NCBI GenBank assembly: GCA_030544215.1
Contig: JARZZO010000016.1
Location: 34,804,001-34,868,000, forward strand
Direction: 5' to 3'
Source: Zantedeschia hybrid cultivar
Taxonomy: Eukaryota; Streptophyta; Magnoliopsida; Alismatales; Araceae
DNA length: 64,000 nucleotides
The translations under genes and the position numbers were made by a program. This document shows positions 56,917 through 64,000 of the stretch, piece by piece. Every line of letters begins with the position of its first letter. The stretch's first letter is position 1. The notes beneath the pieces were generated by a model, which saw only the letters and a program-made list of their open reading frames with translations, had not been told where the DNA came from and did no database searches.

Positions 56917-58600
56917 CTGGTAGTCAAAAGAAAAAGAAGAGGTTAGCAAAGTGAATCAACGAATAAGCAGAAGTGAAAATTTAGTGAATTCAGAATGAGG
57001 AGTCAAAGATAACAGCTGTTAAGCAGAAATAGATCACATGATACAAAGGTTTCAATGATCATGGTCCTTATTGTACAAGGTATTGAAAGAGGAAGATTTC
57101 ATGGTAAAAGAACCCAATTCAAGACAATTTGGTCATTCAAGGTAATGACCGCAGAAAGATGGAGAATTTAACATGATGCACAATAGAAATTTAAAAGTAA
57201 CAAAGAAGTATACACTATTATGGTAAGAGTGTAACCAATCCAAGCAAGGAAGAAAATCACCATATAGTGTTTGCCAATTGAGGAGAATGTATGCTATGAA
57301 ATTTAGAATTTGACACTAAAGAATAAAAAGCAATGTATTTTCTGAAAATAATTTTGTTTTCAACCATATAACCCATTCTCTAAGGGTTTTGTGCATCTCC
57401 AAGTAAGTTTCAAACCATATGAAGCAATGTGGATATGGGCAAAAGCATAATGAACTCCATAGTGAGTATTTAAAAATATTAGAATATGAAGAATCCATAA
57501 AAAGAATATAGAGGAACGTAAGTAGCAGGTTATAGAAAAGGAACTTTTCACTGGAACAATTGAAAGACTCGTTCACATCCAAATGCTCAAACCCCACGGC
57601 AAACGCACCCAAACAAGCATCCGTCATAACTTCTGCAAAACAATAATAGCCAGAACATAAAGATCCGAAATATTATATTGTCCATCTTAAATCTTCATTA
57701 CCATTCTCTTTAGCACCCACCTGCTTGAAGTTCAGAAAATGGATAAGGATAGGGGAGTACCCAGACAAGAGTTCAGAATTTCAGGGTGATTCATTTCTCC
57801 TTTTGATGCTTCAGAACAAATTTGCCTTAGTTGAAATCCCAAAAAAAAAAGGAAAAAAGAAATCCCATCTAAGGTCCACTGTAGGTTCTCTCAGCCATCA
57901 AATAGGGATATCTTCACGCATGCAAGGAAATGCCACATTTCTTGATCTTCATTGTCATTGTTAGCAGATGCACAGATCTTTCCTTTGATACACACAGACA
58001 CAGACAAACTGGTCATTTTGTCATCTCGTTCAACTTAAACATGTTTCTTTTTATCTTTCCTGGTTCAACTTGGTTATCCAGCTTCCTTTGCTTTCTCTCT
58101 CTTTTTGCCTCAAATCAAGAGAAGATTGGACATCTATGTCTTTGCTAAAACAAAACTCAGAGTGGATCCATCATCCATCATTAAAAAAAAATGCATACAG
58201 AATCGTCATGCATGATAAGAAATGCAAACATAGTCCAATGTTTTTTATAAGAAATGCAAACATAGTCCAATGTTTTTCAGTCATTTTAAAACAAGGAAGG
58301 ATTAGGATTCCTTGGTTGTGTTTAATCTCTACCTAGTTTCCAACCAGTGAACTGGAAAGAAATTGGACCCAAAGACTGTCCAGTTTGACCTATGGTTGAG
58401 CCTACAAACATTAATGCACATTTGTTCCAATATATCTTTGGTCATTCTTTTACATCTTTTCAAATTAGACCTACATATATAACACTATAAATGAAATATA
58501 TCAGCATATACACTTCCTGCATGATAATATGTATGCGTTCCTGCAGTCTCCTAAATTGAATCATTGACAAAATCATATTCAGATTTTATTTTATTTTCTA
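56917..58600. other. Upstream RAD54 intron sequence
   Basis: The exon upstream of 56916, expected to end in an Arg codon split after AG, was searched for and not found. A 32-bp tandem duplication (58215-58246 and 58247-58278) repeats ATAAGAAATGCAAACATAGT. Confidence 0.4.
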
Positions 58601-59540
58601 TTTAGGAGTGTCAATAGGCTAGTAGGCTGTAAGCCACACGTAAAACCCCTTAAATCTCCAACGTAATACCCTGAGGACCCATGCAAAAACACCTAGAATA
58701 CTAATCAATAATCCTTTAAAATCCTCACGTCAAACCCATAAAGGACATATACTTAAAACCATTAAAAGTATGTACAATAACCCTTGATGCAATACAAGTG
58801 TACTAAAGCTAGCATAGAACAAAATAATAATAAAATTTGAGGGTTTATTTCAAAGGTATTTAGAGAGCTTCTACAATGCTAACAACTCTTCTACTGGATT
58901 AATGTCAAACATCTTACACTATCGTTGCTAGGTTTGACCAGCTTGGATTTACTCCTGAATTGGTTAAATCCTGCCAGTAAGACAACAAGGCTCCTTGGAG
59001 AAGTACCTTAAAGTTTATTTTGCTAGAATTTTAGTTCTTAACATGGAGGATGGGCCACTATTCATGGTCTGACCACGCCCAAATGAGGAAGGTGGTTCAG
59101 CCTTGCCTTGGTTGAACCAACCTGACCTATATAAAGAGGTGGGCGGCTCTCATCCCACCTCAACCTCAGCAGCAGCGGCAGTAAGAGAAAAAGGAGAGGA
59201 GAAAGAACAAAGAAGGGAAAAGACGAGAGAGGGGAATGTAAGAGAGAGAAAATCTGGGGGAGGGTTTTCTTTTTTTTCGAAAGAAAATCGAATTGCACTG
59301 CTGTTGAACCCAAAAAATAATTTCATATACAGACATGCAGATTTGCATTGTATGAATATACATATATGACGCATGCTCGCGTCAATGTGAGATTCCCCAT
59401 GGGAGAATACACATACATAGGCATGACAATATGTTCATGAAGGACCATGTCATGCAAAATAAAAATGCCTATGATATAGCCGAATACTAAAAATCCATGA
59501 GAAACCATGGGCTCACATTACGAGGGCAGCGGAGTGGAAA
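58601..59540 (+). repeat. LTR-like stretch with TATA box
   Basis: A TATATAAAGAGG box at 59128-59139 follows promoter-like DNA and precedes a GAGAG-rich leader, a layout shared with the other LTRs here. Start and end are not defined, and it could belong to the element whose LTR ends at 62617 or be separate. Confidence 0.35.
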
Positions 59541-60374
59541 ACATACCTAGGCCACAAAGGCCTTAATCAGATTTTTTTTTAGGAGCCTAAGGCAGCCCCA
59601 AGTTGCTTGCTTCGGCTTCCGAAATCAGCTCCCGAACCGCCTTCGCAATGCCCGATAATGAGACCCGATGGGAGACCCCAAATGCGGCGATAAATGGGAC
59701 CCCGAACGCTGCAAAACAAGGGTCAAAATCAGTCCCTAAATGGACTAAAATCTGTCCCGAAATGGGGCAAAATCAGTCCTAGAACTCCCCCAAAATGGCC
59801 CCGAAATGAAGGCCCAATAGTGGGGGAGATGGGCCCAATAAGCAACCCTATGGGCGGGGTCAAGATGAGGCCCAATAAGCCCCCAAATGGGCCCAAGGCC
59901 AGTCCCAAAAGTGGGCTGGAATCTGTCCCGGAATAGGAAAAAATCAGTTTCGGAACTTACCCAAATCAGTCCCGGAACGGAGGCCCAATGTCGGGAAAGT
60001 TAGGCCCAATAAATGGCCCAAGGGAGAGGCCCAAGAAGAGGCCCAATAGGCACCTCTAACAGGCCTAAATCTGTCCCGGAATAGGCCAAAACCAGTCCCG
60101 AAATAGGGCCGAAATAGCCTCCAAACTTGCCTAAAAAAGTCTCAAATGAAGGCCCAATAACCGAGGAGGTAGGCCCAATAAGGGACCCAATATAATGGCC
60201 CAATAGGGAGACCAAATGGGCCCAAAAAAATCAGTCCCCAGGGCACCAAAACCTGCAGCCCAGGAAGGGAAAATCTGCAAACTCCCAAAACTAGAAAAAA
60301 AATTGCCTAAAGAGGAGGGTGGACCCCTCTCTCCCACTCCCTTTATTTAAATAGACAAAGGGGAGGGAGGAGAG

Positions 60375-61015
60375 AGAGGGGGAACCGGTGGGGGGAGCCC
60401 CCACCAGTTGGGAACCCCCCCACCGGTTCCAAGAGGGGAACCGGTGGGGGGGGAGGAGGATCTCCCTCCCTCCCTTTCTTCTTTAAAAAAATTCAAATGG
60501 GGAGGGGGGTGTTTAATGAGAGGTTTAACGAGGGATCTTAACCCCATTCACATGGGTTAAGAATCCCATGAGAAAACCCTCTTAACTCCATCTTAAACCC
60601 CCTTTCACACCTAGCCCAAACTTGAAGTTAATGGGGTTAAACCCCTTTCACATGGGCCTAAACCCAAACCCCCAAAATCTGAAAAGAATCCCCCATTTAA
60701 TGGGCCCAAAAAACAGAAAAAAGGGAAGGAAATGGGGAAGGGAGAACCCCCCACCGGTTTCCAAAACCGGTGGGGGAGACCCCCCACCGGTTCCCAACCG
60801 GTGGGGGACCCAACCGGTGGCCACCCCCCCCATCGGTTGGAACCGGTGGGGGAACCCACCGGGTTCTCCCCCCTCTCTCTTTTCAATGCTCTCTCTCTCA
60901 CCCCTTCTCTCACCCATTGGCCCTTGGGATTAAGAAAATGAAAAGAGAAGGAGAGAGATTGGAACCGGTGGCACCCCCCACCGTGGGCTCATCCGGTGGC
61001 ACCCCCCACCGGGCC
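60375..61015 (+). repeat. Inverted ACCGGT repeat array
   Basis: About ten ACCGGT palindromes, alternately extended as AACCGGTGGGGG and CCCCCACCGGTT, so adjacent units can pair as hairpins. They lie upstream of the TATA box. Confidence 0.8.
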
Positions 61016-61027
61016 CAATTTGGGGCC

Positions 61028-61037
61028 TATAAATAGA
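61028..61037 (+). promoter_or_regulatory. TATA box of the right-edge LTR
   Basis: TATAAATAGA after the ACCGGT array. Transcription would start about 30 bases downstream, leaving a long leader to the gag ATG at 62748. Confidence 0.55.
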
Positions 61038-62621
61038 ACCCCAAGGGTCCCCATTAGACATACAAGGCCATATATACAAGCCTATACACACTGCCATATA
61101 CAAGTGTGAGATTGTGAGGGAGAGTGCTGTCCGGCTGAAGACCAAATTCGGGTTTTAAACCCGGATTTGCTGCGATTTCGGAGGTCCTTTCTTTCGTCCC
61201 GGGGAGTCCTCGCTCCTAAGGTTCAATCCTAGGGGAGGCTCTGCCGAAATTTTTGTAGAAAACACCCTGTTATAAGGCGAAATGCTGCCAAAATAAGATC
61301 AGAATTTCTGTGCTTATGTGTGCCATTTAAATTTTATAATTATCATATTTTCAAAAATAAATAATAATATATGTACATATTTTCCTAGAACTAAATGAAA
61401 TTGAGTGTACCCTCAACCTAACTCCTAGCCTCACCCCCCCCCCCTAAACAAATAAAATATGAGTTCAGAAAACTACATAAAAATTATAACTAAACTCAAA
61501 AGATAATTTATAAATAATAATTAATTAATTAATAAAAATCCGAAAAATCAATTAAAAATCAAAAAAAAAATTTAGTAAAAAATCAGGAAAATCTGTAAGA
61601 AAACAGTAAAATCTGTGGAAAATTATAATGAACCTAAATAATTTCATATGAATAATTAATTGATTAATTAAATTAATTGATCAAACCAACCATAAAAAAA
61701 AAATGATGAACGAATGGATGAATGAATGAATAAAATCAATAAAAATCAGTGAGAAATCAGAGAATTAAAAAAATCTGAAAGAATATAAACCATTAATAGT
61801 AAACATAATATATAAATACAAAATTACCAAAATACCCCCGGATATAATATTTGCATATATAACCCCGAAAGCCCTAAAAATCATATCATGAGTAAAATTT
61901 CTCACCAATAGTCTCAAAATCAAATCTTAAAAACTCGATAAACCAGTCTAAGGGAAAATTACAAAAAAAAACCCTTATACCTTTAAAATTGATCTTACAA
62001 CCCTCATAAGGTGTGAAACCCCTTAAAATCCACCCCATATCTACTTACCAAACGTCATGCTCTTATAAGGCACCCATAATTACATAAAAACCCCTAAAAG
62101 TGGATAATTGCAGAAAAACCCCTGTGGGATGAAAAATTGGGAATCAATCCGCATAACTTGGAATTAATCCACCCAACTTGGAGCCAATCCTAATAACCGG
62201 GAGTCAATCCCGAACCATATAAAAAGTTGTCCCCGAGCCGGGGTGAGGCTAGGGATTCAACCTAAAATATGCTTTCATATGCATATGCATGCGCTGCCTA
62301 TAGTAGTAGTTTTGCATGATTAAGGGCATCACACGGACGGTTAATCAAGGGTTGCCGAGCAGTTGCTCAGTGTAATTAACACTGACCGAGGTCAGTGGAG
62401 AGAGGTCATATACTCGAATCTTCGCCTGATTCGAAGTCCCGGATTCCCTGAGGGCTAATCCCAAGCTCTCATAATCCGATAAAAATATAAAACTGACCTA
62501 TAATCCTCTAGATAAACGAAGAAAATGGATTTCCGAATAATCCGATATAGGGGAGGATAGATATGCCTAGGTCAGGGGTCCCGAACGACGAGGGTTAGAA
62601 AAATCTTCGCGCGAACAGAGA

Positions 62622-62639
62622 TGGCACGCCCGGTGGGAC
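62622..62639 (+). other. Primer binding site of the right-edge element
   Basis: TGGCACGCCCGGTGGGAC starts four bases after the LTR end. The TGG start and GC-rich text suit a tRNA-primed gypsy element. The tRNA was not identified. Confidence 0.6.
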
Positions 62640-62747
62640 CTCTCTTTCCCTTCATCTCTCCGTCCGGTGATGCCCTCACCATAACTCTACTATTAACTTT
62701 GCCATGTCTTATACAGGTGGTTAAGACTTCCGCCCGACCGGACAGCA

Positions 62748-64000
62748 ATGGCGGCAAGGGTCACATATGGACCCCTCGCGGTGGCAGCCCACGTCCAATG
62801 TGGGTACCTCACTGTGCCGATTAGCTTCGGCGACTTCCCCGCAGTAGTGGGGTCTCCATACTTCCTGGGAATAGTCCCAGCGCCGGAGTCGGTTCCGGCA
62901 GAAGCAAAGAAGCGCGCCTCCCGCGCGAAGGAGGCCAACAAAGGCGGGAAGCGGCAGATCGTCTACACCGCCAATACTATTACTACATTCCATGCTTCCT
63001 CGTCCAACAGGGGGCAGAAGAAAAAGAATGCTTCCCCGAGTCCCTCCCGGACCGGGAAAACAATATTGGTTGGGGACCTGCGCATTCGCTTGGATGGCGG
63101 GGAACCAATCGTTCCGAAAACTCGGCATGTCCCGACGGTCCCAGTGCACAACCGTTTCGGGATTTTGCCGAAGGTTTGCCAGGAGGTGGCAACCTTCAAA
63201 AGGAAAAAGAAAACGCAAAAAGCCGTGGTTCATCGGCCTGCGTATGTTACATCCCGACGCACATGGGGCAATACTATGCCCCGAGCGCAGGATGATACTA
63301 TTCCCCAAAATGGGGGCAAACGTCAGGAGGGTCATGCGCCCCCCCTTAAGAAGATATGGGTGACCAAAAAGGAAGCCCGTGAAATCCGCGAGGCTAGGTT
63401 TACCCTAGCAGAGCAGCAACCTCCCAGACCTGCAGGGCCGATCAGGGAGGCGAATCATCCATCAACTCAGCTTCATCATAAGCGAAGCCGAGGAAAGAAG
63501 GATACCCGTGAAGAACGAGAACCTGCCCAAAAGCGGGCTTCAGTCTTCGAAAGACTCGGTGCGCTGGTACGTCCAGCACAGAGGAAAAGGAGGACCGCCC
63601 GCATGACGGATGATGGCATCCGGGTATATACCTGTTATACTTCCAGCACGAATCGGCAGCCTTCGGAGGAGCCGAGTAATGCCGCTGGGATAATGCAAAG
63701 AGGTGGACCAGTTACCCGCCAAATGGAGCAAGCCATGCGCCTGCTAGGCCAAGTGGGCCAGGGGGCAGAGCCATCTCGAGCCAATGAAGGTGCGGCCAAC
63801 GCCCTGGAGCCAGAAGTCGCGCAACTGCCGCAGGAACAACCTCAACCTCAGACTCTTGAGGAAATTAGGCAGGAAAATCAGCAATTAAAAGCCTTGCTGT
63901 ATGGCCTAATACAGAAGATGGAGGAACAGCAAAGGGTCGCCCCGGCTCCTCCAATAAATCTACCTCCACCAAGGGCCATTCCTGCACCGGCAGGACCCCC
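62748..64000 (+). CDS. Gag-type ORF of the right-edge element, open to the window end
   Basis: From the ATG at 62748 the frame has no stop for 417 codons and runs off the edge. In-frame TAA codons lie upstream at about 62682-62697, and this is the first ATG after them. The protein is basic in its first half (KKRASRAKEANKGGKRQ, KRKKKTQKAV). It contains NRFGILPKV, a KKIWVTKKEAREIREARF stretch and a SVFERLGALVRP segment, a pattern met in Tat-like gypsy gag. It ends in a Gln/Glu-rich, probably coiled stretch (EEIRQENQQLKALLYGLIQK) and a Pro-rich segment. With the LTR and primer site just upstream, this is the start of gag. All other elements in the window are broken, so this one looks recent. Confidence 0.7.
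   Translation, partial: MAARVTYGPLAVAAHVQCGYLTVPISFGDFPAVVGSPYFLGIVPAPESVPAEAKKRASRAKEANKGGKRQIVYTANTITTFHASSSNRGQKKKNASPSPSRTGKTILVGDLRIRLDGGEPIVPKTRHVPTVPVHNRFGILPKVCQEVATFKRKKKTQKAVVHRPAYVTSRRTWGNTMPRAQDDTIPQNGGKRQEGHAPPLKKIWVTKKEAREIREARFTLAEQQPPRPAGPIREANHPSTQLHHKRSRGKKDTREEREPAQKRASVFERLGALVRPAQRKRRTARMTDDGIRVYTCYTSSTNRQPSEEPSNAAGIMQRGGPVTRQMEQAMRLLGQVGQGAEPSRANEGAANALEPEVAQLPQEQPQPQTLEEIRQENQQLKALLYGLIQKMEEQQRVAPAPPINLPPPRAIPAPAGP

Larger units (their letters stand above)
59560..62617 (+). repeat. 5' LTR of the right-edge gypsy-type element (left limit approximate)
   Basis: The right end CGCGCGAACA at 62617 is fixed by the primer site that follows. Toward the left, U3-like DNA carries GGCCCAATA-type repeats (59800-60240), an inverted ACCGGT array (60380-61015), and a TATA box at 61028-61037. 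The AT-rich part 61300-62250 would be R-U5. The left boundary was not determined, so the true LTR may begin earlier. Confidence 0.6.

Noticed and set aside
57316..57627. Minus-strand ORF with an acceptor-like TTTTGCAG just upstream, considered as an upstream RAD54 exon
   Set aside because: Its sequence does not resemble the acidic RAD54 N terminus and it offers no matching donor phase (a split AG|A Arg codon). Left as a chance frame.
60611..61036. Overlapping Gly/Pro-rich ORFs on both strands
   Set aside because: They are translations of the ACCGGT array and GGCCCA text in an LTR.
1..64000. CRISPR array, operon or other prokaryotic structures
   Set aside because: The repeats are tandem without unique spacers, and the gene content and splicing are those of a plant nuclear genome.

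Overview
The window is nuclear DNA of a flowering plant. This rests on the intron-rich host gene, plant-type Ty3/gypsy, Ty1/copia, L1 and hAT elements, and plant-style TATA boxes in the LTRs. The species cannot be fixed from the sequence. There is one host gene. Almost everything else is transposable-element DNA sitting in that gene's introns.

Host gene: eight exons on the minus strand encode the N-terminal and helicase-core part of RAD54, the SWI2/SNF2 recombination ATPase. In transcript order they are 56916-56509, 35803-35717, 35596-35356, 35236-35111, 34366-34310, 34216-34130, 30263-30168 and 25512-25462. They join without any phase break (1153 nt, about 384 residues). Splice sites are GT-AG, except for one GC donor after 35356. 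The first coding exon lies beyond the right part or edge of the window and the C-terminal exons lie beyond the left edge. One intron is 20.7 kb and another exceeds 25.4 kb.

Layout: (a) 1-25461 is the large 3'-side intron. A decayed LINE ORF1 (660-2315, resuming at 18232) was split by a chromovirus-like gypsy element (2321-18226, TSD GAGGT). That element's 5' LTR received a 5.7-kb L1 on the minus strand (2524-8192, 14-bp TSD), and its 3' LTR received a hAT-type MITE. Next comes a 733-bp hAT MITE (18987-24649) split by a deleted Tat-like gypsy element (19690-24614, TSD AGTAG). (b) 25513-34129 has a gag remnant, homopolymer tracts, a 305-bp tandem duplication and a second L1 (30397-34078). (c) 35804-56508 is the 20.7-kb intron with a four-layer nest: copia-A, inside it a solo gypsy LTR (38261-50134, TSD GTTTT), inside that copia-B (39633-49809, TSD GTTTA), inside that a hAT transposon with a broken transposase (43393-48367). 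(d) 56917-64000 ends with LTR-like DNA and the 5' part of another gypsy-type element, whose gag frame (62748 to the edge) is still open for 417 codons and so looks the youngest element here.

No new defence or metabolic system was seen. The most notable points are the TE-inflated but still in-frame RAD54 gene, the datable nesting order, an 82-bp piece of target DNA wrongly present upstream of a 3' LTR, and arrays of TGGGCY motifs upstream of the TATA box in three different LTRs.
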